Below are positions 43,877-53,254 of a stretch of 64,000 bases of DNA, piece by piece (the stretch's first letter is position 1; every line of letters starts with the position of its first letter). Location of the stretch: assembly GCF_003841465.1 (NCBI RefSeq), contig NZ_REFZ01000009.1:107426-171425 (forward strand). The letters run 5' to 3'. The stretch is from Natrarchaeobius oligotrophus (GTDB lineage: Archaea; Halobacteriota; Halobacteria; Halobacteriales; Natrialbaceae). Both the position numbers and the translations under genes were made by a program. The notes beneath the pieces were generated by a model. That model was not told the DNA's origin and searched no databases. It worked only from the letters and a program-made list of their open reading frames with translations.

Positions 43877-45217
43877 ATGACGCAGTTACCACACTCCGTG
43901 GTGGGGAAGGCGTACACCAGCACGAACGCATGGGAGACGCTCGTCGATCTGGTGGAGATCGGCAATCGAATGCCGGGACACGAGGGTGAGAAACGGGGGG
44001 CAGAGGTGATGGAACGCGTCTTCACGGACGTCGGACTTCGAGGAGTCTCCGTCGACCCGTTCGACATTCCGGGCTGGTGGCGCGGCTCGTCGTCGCTTTC
44101 CGTCGACGGCGCTCGCTCGTTCGACGCTCGACACGAGATACTCGCACTTCCTGGCTCACCGTCCGGAACCGTGGCTGCTCCGATCGTCGACGTCGGAGAC
44201 GGGCTACCCGAGGAGTTCGAACGCACAGACGTCTCCGACCGAATCGTCGTCGCCTCGAGCCAGACGCCCGACTCCTACGGTCGCTGGGTCCACCGGATGG
44301 AGAAGTACGCCTGCGCGGCGGAGGCCGGTGCGGCGGGATTCGTCTTTCGAAATCACATCGACGGTTGCCTCCCGCCGACCGGCGAGATCGGCTATCACGA
44401 CAAGCCCGATCCGATCCCGGCCGTCGGCGTCTCGAAAGAGGTCGGTTCCCGCCTCCGACGTTACTGCGCGGACGGTGGCCCGGAGGCGACGCTGACGGTC
44501 GACTGTCGCAACGAACCGGCGCGCTCTCGAAACGTCGAGGGCGTTCTCGGCCCCGACACCGACGGTGAGATTCTCCTCACCGCTCACGTCGACGCTCACG
44601 ACATCAGCGACGGGGCGATCGACAACGCCGTGGGCTGTGCGATCGTCGCGGAGGTCGCACGACTGCTGACTCACGTCGAGTCGTCCCTCGGGACCCGCGT
44701 CCGATTCGTCTGTTTCGGCTCGGAGGAGACCGGACTCCACGGAGCCTACCACTGGCTCTCGGCCAACGATCCCGATTCCGTCGAGGCCATCCTGAACGTC
44801 GATCTGGCAGGCGACTCGCGAACGTTGCTGGCGACGACGAACGGATTCGACGCGCTCGCGGACCTGTTCGAAGACGTCGGTGAATCGCTCTCGGTTCCCG
44901 TTTCCATCGACGAGCGAACCCGCGCCGTCGGCGACCAGTGGGCGTTCGTCCAACGCGGAATTCCCTCGGTCCTTCTCGGGTCGGTCTCCGAACGCGCCGA
45001 TCGGGGATGGGGTCACACCCACGCCGATACGCTCGACAAAATCGACGATCGGGACGTCCGGGCGCTGGTGATCTCCATCGCATCGGCCGTGCTCGCGCTC
45101 TCGTCGGGCTCGTACGAACTCCAGCACAAATCGCCACGGACGGTCGCGGAAACGGTCGAGCCGGACGTCCGCGAGGGACTCGTCCGGGCGGGCGTCTGGA
45201 AGTTCGACGAGACCTGA
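43877..45217 (+). CDS. M28 family metallopeptidase-like hydrolase
   Basis: This 446-residue protein has the co-catalytic zinc site of M28 enzymes: His and Asp in LTAHVDAHD, Asp in GAIDNAVGCA, Glu-Glu in FGSEETGLHGAYHW, Asp in NVDLAGDSR and the final His in GHTHADTLDK. A PA-type insert may occupy residues about 85-200. No signal peptide is visible, so it should act in the cytoplasm. Relatives include aminopeptidases and amide or glutamate-conjugate hydrolases. Position after a peptide-type ABC operon and before an amidase suggests breakdown of an imported peptide or amide. Confidence 0.88.
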   Translation: MTQLPHSVVGKAYTSTNAWETLVDLVEIGNRMPGHEGEKRGAEVMERVFTDVGLRGVSVDPFDIPGWWRGSSSLSVDGARSFDARHEILALPGSPSGTVAAPIVDVGDGLPEEFERTDVSDRIVVASSQTPDSYGRWVHRMEKYACAAEAGAAGFVFRNHIDGCLPPTGEIGYHDKPDPIPAVGVSKEVGSRLRRYCADGGPEATLTVDCRNEPARSRNVEGVLGPDTDGEILLTAHVDAHDISDGAIDNAVGCAIVAEVARLLTHVESSLGTRVRFVCFGSEETGLHGAYHWLSANDPDSVEAILNVDLAGDSRTLLATTNGFDALADLFEDVGESLSVPVSIDERTRAVGDQWAFVQRGIPSVLLGSVSERADRGWGHTHADTLDKIDDRDVRALVISIASAVLALSSGSYELQHKSPRTVAETVEPDVREGLVRAGVWKFDET

Positions 45218-45297
45218 CCGGGGATACGGCCCGCTCTCCCGCGTCGATCGAACCGGGGACGGGATTTATGCCGCTTCACTGCCGACGTTTTCCAGAG

Positions 45298-46875
45298 ATG
45301 GCCCCGAACCTTTCACCACCGACGGATTCGGAGATACGATCGATCAGCGCCGAACTCGGGCTGGACCTGTCGACCGACGACGTCGAGGCGTTTGCGGATC
45401 TCGCACCCGTCCTCTTCGAATCGTACGAACGGGTTATCGACCTCGAGCCGGGGAACGACGCCGAACTCGAGCGCACCCGGAGAATGGTGCTCGAGCGCCA
45501 TCCCGACGGCGACGCGGATCCGCACAACGCGTGGCTCGCTCGCTGTCGAATCGACGGCGCGACCGACGGCCGACTCGCCGGATACGAGATCGGACTGAAG
45601 GACAACGTCTCCCTCGCCGGGGTTCCGATGACGTGTGGCTGGGCCGGACTCGAGGGGTACGTTCCGGAGTCGGACGCGACGGTCGTTCGCCGTCTGCTCG
45701 CCGCCGGCGCGACGATCACCGGCAAGCTCAACATGGACAGTATGGCGTTCGCGAGCAGCGGCGAGACTTCGGATTTCGGTCCGATCGGTAATCCGAACGC
45801 GCCGGACCATCTTGCGGGCGGATCGTCCGGTGGCTCCGCTGCCGCGGTCGCGGCTGGCGACGTCGACGTCGCCGTCGCGACGGATCAGGCCGGCTCGATC
45901 CGAATCCCCGCGGCGTTCTGTGGAACGGTCGGGCTCAAACCGACGCACGGACTCGTTCCGTACACTGGCATCGTCGGACAGGGATACACGTTCGATCACG
46001 TCGGTCCGATCGCTTCCTCGGTCCGTGACTGTGCTCGGACCCTGTCGGCGATCGCGGGCCCCGACGTCGTCGACGGCGAACCCGTCGATCCGCGCCAGTC
46101 CGTCGAGACTCCCGTCGGTGACCGATCGACGACGGACTTCGAGCGAGCGCTCGACGATCGCGAGGGCCGACTCACGATCGGCGTCCTCGAGGAGGGCTTC
46201 GGGTGGCCGAGGGGTGAGCCCGCGGTCGACGACACCGTCCTCGAGGCGCTCGAGATCGCCGACGACGATCAGGCGATCGAAACGCTCGAGCGGTCGGTGC
46301 CGATCCACAGCGACGGAATGCACGTCTGGGCGGCCGTCATCGCCGAATCGAACATGGCGCTGCTCCAGCACAACGGCGTCGGCTACTTCGTCGACGGCGC
46401 CTACGACGAGTCGTTCGCCCAGGCGTTCTCGGCCGCCATCGAGAACGAGGCTGCCTCGCTCTCGAAGTCGCTGCAACTCACCCTCGTCGTAGCCAGATAC
46501 GTCGCCGACCGACACGACGGGCTGCTCCACGCCAGCGGACAAAACCTTCGACGGCGGCTGCGACGCGCTTACGACGAGGCGCTCGAGGACGTCGACGTCC
46601 TCGCGCTGCCGACGACGCCGATCACGACGTTCGAACGGCGTGATGGGCTCTCGACCGGCGAAATCGTGCAGCGAGCCTACAGCGCCGTCGAGAACACCTC
46701 GCCGTTCAACATGACCGGCCACCCCGCGATTTCGATTCCCTGCGGAACGGCGGGCGGGTTGCCGGTCGGGCTGATGCTGGTCGCAACCCGCCACGACGAG
46801 TCGACGCTGCTGTGGGCCGCCGACCGACTCGAGGGCCGTCTCTCGGCTTCGTCACCCTCGGACGGTCGGTCGTGA
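45298..46875 (+). CDS. Amidase signature family enzyme
   Basis: This 525-residue protein has the Ser-cisSer-Lys triad of amidases: Lys in IGLKDNVSLAGVPM, the serine-rich AGGSSGGSAAAVA and the nucleophile loop TDQAGSIRIPAAFCG. Length, the N-terminal helical extension (SEIRSISAELGLDLS) and the absence of GatA-specific partners nearby suggest a stand-alone amidase rather than GatA. It would release ammonia or an amine from an amide. The start at 45298 is preferred; the reading frame continues upstream through the end of the M28 gene without homology. A TATA-like GGATTTATG lies at about 45262-45270. Confidence 0.9.
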   Translation: MAPNLSPPTDSEIRSISAELGLDLSTDDVEAFADLAPVLFESYERVIDLEPGNDAELERTRRMVLERHPDGDADPHNAWLARCRIDGATDGRLAGYEIGLKDNVSLAGVPMTCGWAGLEGYVPESDATVVRRLLAAGATITGKLNMDSMAFASSGETSDFGPIGNPNAPDHLAGGSSGGSAAAVAAGDVDVAVATDQAGSIRIPAAFCGTVGLKPTHGLVPYTGIVGQGYTFDHVGPIASSVRDCARTLSAIAGPDVVDGEPVDPRQSVETPVGDRSTTDFERALDDREGRLTIGVLEEGFGWPRGEPAVDDTVLEALEIADDDQAIETLERSVPIHSDGMHVWAAVIAESNMALLQHNGVGYFVDGAYDESFAQAFSAAIENEAASLSKSLQLTLVVARYVADRHDGLLHASGQNLRRRLRRAYDEALEDVDVLALPTTPITTFERRDGLSTGEIVQRAYSAVENTSPFNMTGHPAISIPCGTAGGLPVGLMLVATRHDESTLLWAADRLEGRLSASSPSDGRS

Positions 46876-46972
46876 TTCGTCTTCGGCGGATGGAGCGTTC
46901 CGCGGGAGCACCGTCGTCCGTCCCGCTCCTGCCATCACAACACTAATCGGAACGCTACCCGACGTGACGGAC

Positions 46973-48160
46973 ATGACGGAATCGTTCTCGCCGTTTACGT
47001 ACGACTACGACGGCACCGACATTCTGTACGGCAGGGGTTCGATCGACCGGATCGGCGACTCGCTGGACGACTTCGAGTCGGACTCGGTCCTCGTCGTCTG
47101 TGGATCGAACGTCGGTTCGAACGCCGCGGTGATGGAGCCGCTTCACTCCGCGCTCGCCGATTACGAGGTGTCCGTCTTCGACGAGACGACGCCCGCCAAA
47201 TCCGTCGCGACCCTCGAGAACGCCGTCGATCGACTCGAAGTCGAAGATCCCGACGCAATCGTGGGTATCGGTGGTGGAAGCAGCCTCGACATCGCCCGAC
47301 AGCTCAGCGTCTTCGCCGCCGCCGAACGGGATCTCTCGACGTTCAGAGCAGCGGCGCTCGAGGGCCGAACGCTCGAACCGGTGCCCGCGAGCCCGCTCAC
47401 GCCCGTGATCGTCGTTCCGACGACGTTCGCCGGTGCGGGCCTCTCGAGCGGTGGCTCGATCGAATTACTCTCCGCTGAAGACTCCCCGACGGGCCACGCC
47501 CTAAGGACGTGTGGGACGTGTCGTCCTCAGACGGTCGTCTACGATCCGGCGCTGTACGAGACGACGCCGAGAGGGACGCTCGCGGGCTCCGCGATGAACG
47601 GATTCAACAAGGGAATCGAGACGCTCTACGCCCGGAGCTCGAATCCGATAACGCGGACCCTGGCGGGCCGCGGGCTCGGAACGGTTCGTCGCGCGTTTCC
47701 GACGGCGGTCGACGACGCCGGGTCGATGGAATCGGCGGTCGTCGGCTCGATCCTCGTCCAGTTTCGTCGTCAGACGTCCGTTATCCACGCATTCGGGCAC
47801 GGGTTCTCGTATCACTACCCGATCCAGCAGGGCCTGATCCACGCCGTCGTGACGCCGCACGTCCTTCGATACGTTTTCGATCGCGCCGACGGCAATCGAC
47901 GCGCGACCGCAGACGCCCTCGGCATCGACGTCGGGCCGATGAACGACGACGACGTCGCGGCGGCGATCGTCGACGACGTTCGAGCCCTCCGCGACTCTTT
48001 GGACCTTCCGACGCGTCTGCGCGATATCGACGCCGTTTCTCGCTCGGACTTTCGCCGGATTGCGGCGTTCGTCCGCGACGACGTTCCGGACGAACGAGCG
48101 CCGCCGGGGCTCGAACCGACTACCGACGCCATCGAACGAGTGCTACACGACGCCTGGTGA
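46973..48160 (+). CDS. Iron-type alcohol dehydrogenase family, maleylacetate-reductase-like, metal site altered
   Basis: This 395-residue protein has the group III dehydrogenase fold with GIGGGSSLDIARQL for NAD(P) and VPTTFAGAGLSSGG. The region that normally binds iron resembles maleylacetate reductases: AMNGFNKGIETLYARSSNPIT corresponds to the MNAxAHAVEALYAPxxNPI pattern, but the His is replaced by Lys and the Asp position is Asn. Later, HAFGHGFSYHYPIQQGL keeps one His pair but shows Gln-Gln where family members have a ligand His. It therefore probably acts without metal or has a changed function. The chosen ATG is 46973; GTG 46964 is possible. Maleylacetate reduction is a step in resorcinol and hydroxyquinol breakdown. 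Confidence 0.8.
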   Translation: MTESFSPFTYDYDGTDILYGRGSIDRIGDSLDDFESDSVLVVCGSNVGSNAAVMEPLHSALADYEVSVFDETTPAKSVATLENAVDRLEVEDPDAIVGIGGGSSLDIARQLSVFAAAERDLSTFRAAALEGRTLEPVPASPLTPVIVVPTTFAGAGLSSGGSIELLSAEDSPTGHALRTCGTCRPQTVVYDPALYETTPRGTLAGSAMNGFNKGIETLYARSSNPITRTLAGRGLGTVRRAFPTAVDDAGSMESAVVGSILVQFRRQTSVIHAFGHGFSYHYPIQQGLIHAVVTPHVLRYVFDRADGNRRATADALGIDVGPMNDDDVAAAIVDDVRALRDSLDLPTRLRDIDAVSRSDFRRIAAFVRDDVPDERAPPGLEPTTDAIERVLHDAW

Positions 48161-48409
48161 ATCCCGTTACGGAGTTCGTGGCTCGAGCGATTGCTCGCCG
48201 CTGTCCTTTCGGACACGTCGCGAACGGGAACGAGACTCGAGTTCGATATCGGCCGGACTGTGATCATCGCCGATCGATGTCCTCGAAGCAGTAACCGAGC
48301 GGGGTATCGTCGAACGCGCCTCGACGCCTCGGTTTCGGCTTCAACGTCCGGCGCTCCCGCAGTCGCGACACGAACGATCGCTCGCCGTTTCGACCGAGAG
48401 TTACCGGGC

Positions 48410-48961
48410 TTATTCGGCGTCTGCCAGCGGATGATCGTCCGGAATTTCGCAGCTACCCGGCCGCAAATCCATACTGGTGACGAACTTTTCTCCCGCATCC
48501 TGTAAACTTACGAACCACACTAGCTCGATTATCTCTCCGTCGTCGAAATGCTCGTGAAGCTCGTCGTACTGGTGCTGGTTGTTGTAGAACGCTTCTGCAA
48601 ATCTGATCGCGACGCGTTCTTCTTCGGTGAATAGATCACACGATTCGAACTGCGCGAGTGCGCGTACTTTTTCGTCGGTAAGACCCTGTTCGCGGGCGAC
48701 GTTCGAACCGACCGACGAGCAGTACTCACACCCGTGCAAGTTTGCCAGATGGGCTCGAACGAGTTCTTTCAGGGTGTGATCGATCGTCCCCTCGTAGAAC
48801 GATGCGTTCCAGTTATCGACGAACGTCCGCGCGACGTCCGGTCTGTGTGCGAGAATTTTGATCGCTTTCGTCCCCGGTGTCCCGCGTTCCTCGCACTCTT
48901 CCAGTACGTCTTCGAGATCCGAACGGACGCTCGCGTCCGTGACGGGATCGATCTCCGGCAT
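48410..48961 (-). CDS. Carboxymuconolactone decarboxylase/AhpD-like protein
   Basis: This 183-residue alpha-helical protein of the AhpD/CMD fold has the redox pair in HGCEYCSSVGS (CxxC) preceded by the family helix LKELVRAHLANL, and later EEERVAIRFAEAFY. The His usually three residues after the second Cys is absent. CxxC-bearing members are mostly peroxidase-type AhpD relatives; the true decarboxylase lacks the pair. The gene is convergent with the maleylacetate-reductase-like gene (249-base gap) and divergent from the second Liv operon. A stress or redox role is as likely as ring catabolism. Confidence 0.85.
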   Translation of the reverse strand: MPEIDPVTDASVRSDLEDVLEECEERGTPGTKAIKILAHRPDVARTFVDNWNASFYEGTIDHTLKELVRAHLANLHGCEYCSSVGSNVAREQGLTDEKVRALAQFESCDLFTEEERVAIRFAEAFYNNQHQYDELHEHFDDGEIIELVWFVSLQDAGEKFVTSMDLRPGSCEIPDDHPLADAE

Positions 48962-49135
48962 ATCCGGTACGACGGTCAGGAACGGTAAATACGTTGGGCT
49001 AGGGAAACCGGCTTGCTCGACGCGGCACCTGGAAAGAATCTCGTTGTTTTGCTCGAGTCTTCTAGTTTGGATGGTGACACAACTCGATTCGAAATCACCG
49101 AAACTTTCATAGTGGGACGTTTGTATTTCTCTATC

Positions 49136-50371
49136 ATGCCAACCGACGAGTGCAGTCGTCCATCAACGACAGTTAGTGCTCCCAACACCACCTCTCGACG
49201 AGCTTTTGTCTCTGCGGCCGGCGCTGGAGCGACTCTCGGTCTCGCCGGCTGTCTGGGTGGCGATGAGGACGACACGATCAAAGTGGGATTCGTGTTCGCA
49301 ACCTCGGGACCGTACTCGCTGCTCGGGGAAAGTCACATCAACGGTTTCCAACTTCGGATCGACGAGGAACTCGGAGGGGAACTAGACGGTCGCGAAGTCG
49401 AATACGTCCAGCGCGATACGGGGGGTGATCCGGAGACGGGCGTTACGATCGCAGAGGAGTTCATCCAGAGCGAAGACGTCGATTTCCTCGTCGGCCCGGT
49501 ATCCGGTGCCGTCGCGTTCGCAATGGAACCGATAGTTGGTCAGTACGAAGACGAGGTCGTCTGGCTCAGCACGAACTCCGCAAACAACGATCTATCCTAC
49601 GCACGTGGTGAGTACCAGACGAGGAATATGTTTTTGGGATACCAGGCGTGGCAACTCGCTGCAGCAACTGGAGAGTGGGTTTACGACAATCTCGGTGAAA
49701 CAGCAGCCCTCTCTTACGCAGATTATGCGGCGGGCATCGAATACACGGAGGATTTCCAGGACGGATATGAAGAGGCCGGTGGTGAAGTGCTCGGGGACGT
49801 TGCGATGCCCCTCGGCGAAGACGATTATTCGCCGTACCTCTCGACGATCGAGGACACCGATGCCGAGGTCGTCTGGTCGTTCTTTGCGGGTGCAGACGCG
49901 GTCAACTACATCCGGGACTTTCACGAGTTTGGTCTCGACGAGGAAATGACACAGGCGGGAGCGGCATTCTTGTTGTCTGCCGATACCCTCGAGGCCCAGG
50001 GAGAAGCGGCCGAAGGAAAGTATTCGAGTTCGATCTACACCCTCGATTACGAGAGCGAAACGAACGACGAATTCAAATCGAGCTACGAAAGCGCCTACGA
50101 CACCGATCCGAACATCTATGCGGTCCTCTCGTACGACGGTGCACAGATGATGGAGACTGCGGTCGAGGAAACGGGTGGGGTCAACCCGCCGGAGCTAATC
50201 GAGGCAATGGAGGGAATGGAACTCGATAGCCCACGTGGCCCCTTCGAAATGGATCCGGATCTTCACGTTCCGGTTCACGACGTCCACATGCGGGAGGTCC
50301 AGATGGACGACGATGGCGAACCGTACAACGAAGTGGTAGATACGATCGAATCTGTTCGCCCACCGTGGTAA
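49136..50371 (+). CDS. Liv-type ABC substrate-binding lipoprotein (system B)
   Basis: This 411-residue LivK-type binding protein has a Tat signal (TSRRAFVSAAGAGATLGLAG) and lipobox cysteine. Binding-fold features are VGFVFATSGPYSLLGESH and FLVGPVSGAVAFAM, then GEWVYDNLGETAALSYADYA. The start at 49136 places the twin Arg about 24 residues in, as expected; the open frame extends 41 codons further upstream without a signal peptide. TTTCATAGTG (about 49105-49114) may be its TATA box. It heads a five-gene transporter operon, followed closely by an aldehyde dehydrogenase. The ligand is unknown and differs in pocket sequence from system A. Confidence 0.9.
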   Translation: MPTDECSRPSTTVSAPNTTSRRAFVSAAGAGATLGLAGCLGGDEDDTIKVGFVFATSGPYSLLGESHINGFQLRIDEELGGELDGREVEYVQRDTGGDPETGVTIAEEFIQSEDVDFLVGPVSGAVAFAMEPIVGQYEDEVVWLSTNSANNDLSYARGEYQTRNMFLGYQAWQLAAATGEWVYDNLGETAALSYADYAAGIEYTEDFQDGYEEAGGEVLGDVAMPLGEDDYSPYLSTIEDTDAEVVWSFFAGADAVNYIRDFHEFGLDEEMTQAGAAFLLSADTLEAQGEAAEGKYSSSIYTLDYESETNDEFKSSYESAYDTDPNIYAVLSYDGAQMMETAVEETGGVNPPELIEAMEGMELDSPRGPFEMDPDLHVPVHDVHMREVQMDDDGEPYNEVVDTIESVRPPW

Positions 50372-50392
50372 TTTGGACGAATCTATCCAGAG

Positions 50393-50406
50393 AAAATATA
50401 TAAATC
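50393..50406 (+). promoter_or_regulatory. TATA-like box between binding protein and permeases (system B)
   Basis: AAAATATATAAATC is a strong archaeal TATA match in the 92-base gap before LivH. It suggests an internal promoter that lets permease and ATPase genes be expressed separately from the binding protein. GGAGGGTGAG just before the ATG at 50464 is a good ribosome-binding site. Confidence 0.55.
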
Positions 50407-50463
50407 AATCAATATGCTGTTCAGAGAGAGTCAAAACGTTCCGTACAATGCGGAGGGTGAGTA

Positions 50464-51312
50464 ATGTCTGTCCAAGCTACGCTACTCGGACTGCAAATTG
50501 CAATGGCGTACTTTCTCATCGTCGCCGGGTTGGTAATCATTTACGGAATGATGGACGTCATCAACGTCGCTCACGGCTCATTGTACATGCTCGGTGCTTA
50601 CATCGGGCTTACGTTGTACGACGTCGTCGGCAATTTTTTCGTCATACTGGTGGTGGCACCGCTACTCGTCGGGATCATCGCAGCCGGTCTCGAGACACTC
50701 ACTATTCGGCCGCTTTACGGGAGACATCCACTGTATCACATCCTGTTGACCCTCGGTCTCGCGTTGATCATCGAAGAAGTGGTTAAAATCGTCTGGGGAG
50801 TTGATACGCACCGAATTCCAACTCCGGAGGTACTCAGCGGTCAAATCGTCGTCGGATCGGTGAACTTTCCCCGCTATCGGTTGTTCGTAATCGGCATCAG
50901 TCTCTTGGTCGCAGTTGCCATGTATCTCGTCTTCACTCGGACGAAATTTGGAATTATCATGCGTGCGAGTTCGAGCGACGCCGAAATGGTCGATGCACTC
51001 GGAATGGACGTTTCGAAGGTGTACACTGCAGTTTTTGTCGCAGGATCGATGCTGGCCGCGTTCGCAGGCGTGTTAATGGGTGTGACGAATGCGGTCACCC
51101 CGACGATGGGAATCGATATCATCATTATCGCCTTCGCGATTCTGGTGATCGGGGGCGCAGGCAGCCTCCTCGGTGTCGTAATAAGTTCTCTGATCGTCGG
51201 AATGCTAGTCGCGTACGTTTCGTTGTTCGCTCCAGCGATGTCAGAATTAATCATATACTTGCTAATGGCGGCTGTACTGATCGTCAAACCGTCCGGATTA
51301 CTCGGTGAATAA
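50464..51312 (+). CDS. livH: Liv-type ABC permease LivH (system B)
   Basis: This 282-residue permease has the LivH sequence order: IYGMMDVINVAHGSLYMLGAY near the N-terminus, TIRPLYGRHPLYHILLTLG, and IIIAFAILVIGGAGSLLGV near the C-terminus. About eight hydrophobic helices are present. It is preceded by a ribosome-binding site and a likely internal promoter. One base separates its stop from the LivM ATG. Confidence 0.92.
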   Translation: MSVQATLLGLQIAMAYFLIVAGLVIIYGMMDVINVAHGSLYMLGAYIGLTLYDVVGNFFVILVVAPLLVGIIAAGLETLTIRPLYGRHPLYHILLTLGLALIIEEVVKIVWGVDTHRIPTPEVLSGQIVVGSVNFPRYRLFVIGISLLVAVAMYLVFTRTKFGIIMRASSSDAEMVDALGMDVSKVYTAVFVAGSMLAAFAGVLMGVTNAVTPTMGIDIIIIAFAILVIGGAGSLLGVVISSLIVGMLVAYVSLFAPAMSELIIYLLMAAVLIVKPSGLLGE

Positions 51313-51313
51313 C

Positions 51314-52387
51314 ATGAGTGAAAAATCGATTCCGACTGATCGCGCTGCTACCAAATCGGATGGCGTCCTCGGTAAACGAGGAAAGTACGGCTTGCTCACG
51401 CTCGGTATCCTCGCCGTGATAATCGGGCCGATCGTCGACGTGATCGACCCGTTCTGGTTTCGGTTACTCGTGAACGTGCTCGTATTCGCCCTGTTCGCGG
51501 CGAGCCTGGATCTGGTGTTTGGATACACCGGATTACCCTCGTTCGGTCACGCAGCGATGTTCGGTGCGGGTGGATACGCAGCAGCGCTGTTACTACTCAA
51601 CGGTTTCGCTAGTGCTCTCGTCGTCCTCCCAATCGCCATCCTAGTTACGATTTTCATCTCCGTAATCATCGGCTGGATCAGCGCACGGACGAAAGATCTC
51701 TATTTCTCGTTTATCACGCTCGCCTTCGCTCAAATTCTGTTCATCGCCGCGTTTATCGATCTACCGGCGAGGATTCTCTCTCCGGATCGAATCACTCGCG
51801 GAGACGATGGTCTGGTTGGTGTCCCCGCATACGATCTCGGCGTCACTCTCACCGATCCGATGTATTACTACTTCTTTACGCTCGTGGTGGTTGCCGCTGG
51901 TGTGTACACGATAATCGCCGTTGCTAACTCTCCGTTCGGTCGTGTGCTTCGTGGTATTCACGAAAACGAAGAACGGATGCGGGCGATCGGGTACAACGTC
52001 ACGAACTACAAAGTTCTCGCGTTTACGATAAGCGGTGCACTGACCGGCCTTGCGGGGGCCCTGTACGTCCCACATAGTTCCGTGGCCCATCCGAACCTAT
52101 TCCACTGGCTCGTCAGCGGGGAGCTAGTGATCATCGTTCTCGTCGGTGGAATGGGGTCCATCTGGGGCCCAATGGTTGCTGCAGGTCTCTTCGTCTATCT
52201 GGAACACGTTCTCTCGGCGTTCGCAAATTGGCTCCTGATTCTCGGACTAATTTACGTCGTGTTCGTTATCTTCGTTCCGGATGGCCTTTCGGAGTTGTTG
52301 AAACGGGCTGTCAGAAATCCTCGGGATGTACCGAATAACGCAAAACGCTCGATAAAAAGCTACATAAACAGTGTTCGATACCGATGA
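51314..52387 (+). CDS. livM: Liv-type ABC permease LivM (system B)
   Basis: This 357-residue permease has DLVFGYTGLPSFGHAAMFGA, SARTKDLYFSFITLAFAQIL, the GIHENEERMRAIGYNVTNYK loop and VIIVLVGGMGSIWGPMVAA. The start at 51314 is used; an overlapping GTG at 51305 is possible. It ends with a basic tail (KRSIKSYINSVRYR). It forms the membrane channel with LivH. Confidence 0.92.
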   Translation: MSEKSIPTDRAATKSDGVLGKRGKYGLLTLGILAVIIGPIVDVIDPFWFRLLVNVLVFALFAASLDLVFGYTGLPSFGHAAMFGAGGYAAALLLLNGFASALVVLPIAILVTIFISVIIGWISARTKDLYFSFITLAFAQILFIAAFIDLPARILSPDRITRGDDGLVGVPAYDLGVTLTDPMYYYFFTLVVVAAGVYTIIAVANSPFGRVLRGIHENEERMRAIGYNVTNYKVLAFTISGALTGLAGALYVPHSSVAHPNLFHWLVSGELVIIVLVGGMGSIWGPMVAAGLFVYLEHVLSAFANWLLILGLIYVVFVIFVPDGLSELLKRAVRNPRDVPNNAKRSIKSYINSVRYR

Positions 52388-52510
52388 CACCAAACCCAGA
52401 TAAACCGACGTCACGGACGAGTCAAACGATGAGCGCGGCCGGTGGGTACCGAACCGATTCAACCGATTCGATCAGCCGTGCGATCCGACCGCCACGGCGG
52501 AGGGACGAAT

Positions 52511-53254
52511 ATGTTGTCAACGAATAATCTCGAAAAACGTTTCGGACCGGTTCGTGCTGTCGACGACGTCACGCTGACGTTTGCCGAAAACGAAGTCACG
52601 TCGATCATCGGGCCGAACGGGGCGGGCAAGACGACGTTTTTCAACCTCATCACGGGTGAACTCGAGCCGACAACTGGACAGATATCATACAATGGGGAGC
52701 GGATTGATGGAATGAACCAACACGAAATCGCTCAGAGTGGACTTATCCGGTCTTACCAAATAACAAATATATTTCCCCAGCTATCCGTGCTCGAAAACGT
52801 TCGGCTCGCCGTCCAGGCACACCGAGACGTTGCTTCTCTGAAAAAATACGTGTTTCACTTTTCGAAATTCGACGCCGTCGTCGACGACGCATACGACGTC
52901 CTCGACCGAGCCGAGTTGACGGAGGTTGCAGACCAGAAAGCGGCGAACCTCTCTCACGGCCAGCAACGGCACCTCGACATTTGTATCGCACTGGCGACGG
53001 ACCCCGAGATCCTGCTACTCGACGAACCGACGGCGGGGATGAGTCCGGAAGAAACGAACAACACGCTCGAGCTCGTAAGACAGCTCGCCGAAGAGATCAC
53101 GGTGATCATCATCGAACACGATATGAACGTCGTCATGGACCTCTCAGACCGTATCATCGTCATGAACGATGGATCGGTACTCTCGGACGGGAATCCGGAC
53201 GAGATCAGAAACGACGAAACGGTACAAAAAGTGTATCTCGGAGGTGGCGTCTAA
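52511..53254 (+). CDS. livG: Liv-type ABC ATPase LivG (system B)
   Basis: This 247-residue ATPase has Walker A GPNGAGKTT, SYQITNIFPQLSVLENVRLA, signature LSHGQQRHLDICIALA, Walker B LLLLDEPTAGMS and switch His in IIEHDMNVV. The start at 52511 gives the family N-terminus (MLSTNNLEKRFGPVRAVDDV); upstream codons back to 52442 have no homology. A 123-base spacer separates it from LivM, and its stop overlaps the LivF ATG by one base. Confidence 0.92.
   Translation: MLSTNNLEKRFGPVRAVDDVTLTFAENEVTSIIGPNGAGKTTFFNLITGELEPTTGQISYNGERIDGMNQHEIAQSGLIRSYQITNIFPQLSVLENVRLAVQAHRDVASLKKYVFHFSKFDAVVDDAYDVLDRAELTEVADQKAANLSHGQQRHLDICIALATDPEILLLDEPTAGMSPEETNNTLELVRQLAEEITVIIIEHDMNVVMDLSDRIIVMNDGSVLSDGNPDEIRNDETVQKVYLGGGV

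Noticed and set aside
45313..46794. 493-codon minus-strand frame opposite the amidase
   Set aside because: Antisense shadow; the amidase catalytic motifs are on the plus strand.
45298..46875. GatA subunit of aspartyl/glutamyl-tRNA amidotransferase
   Set aside because: No GatB or GatC nearby, and the N-terminal extension and context favour a catabolic amidase.
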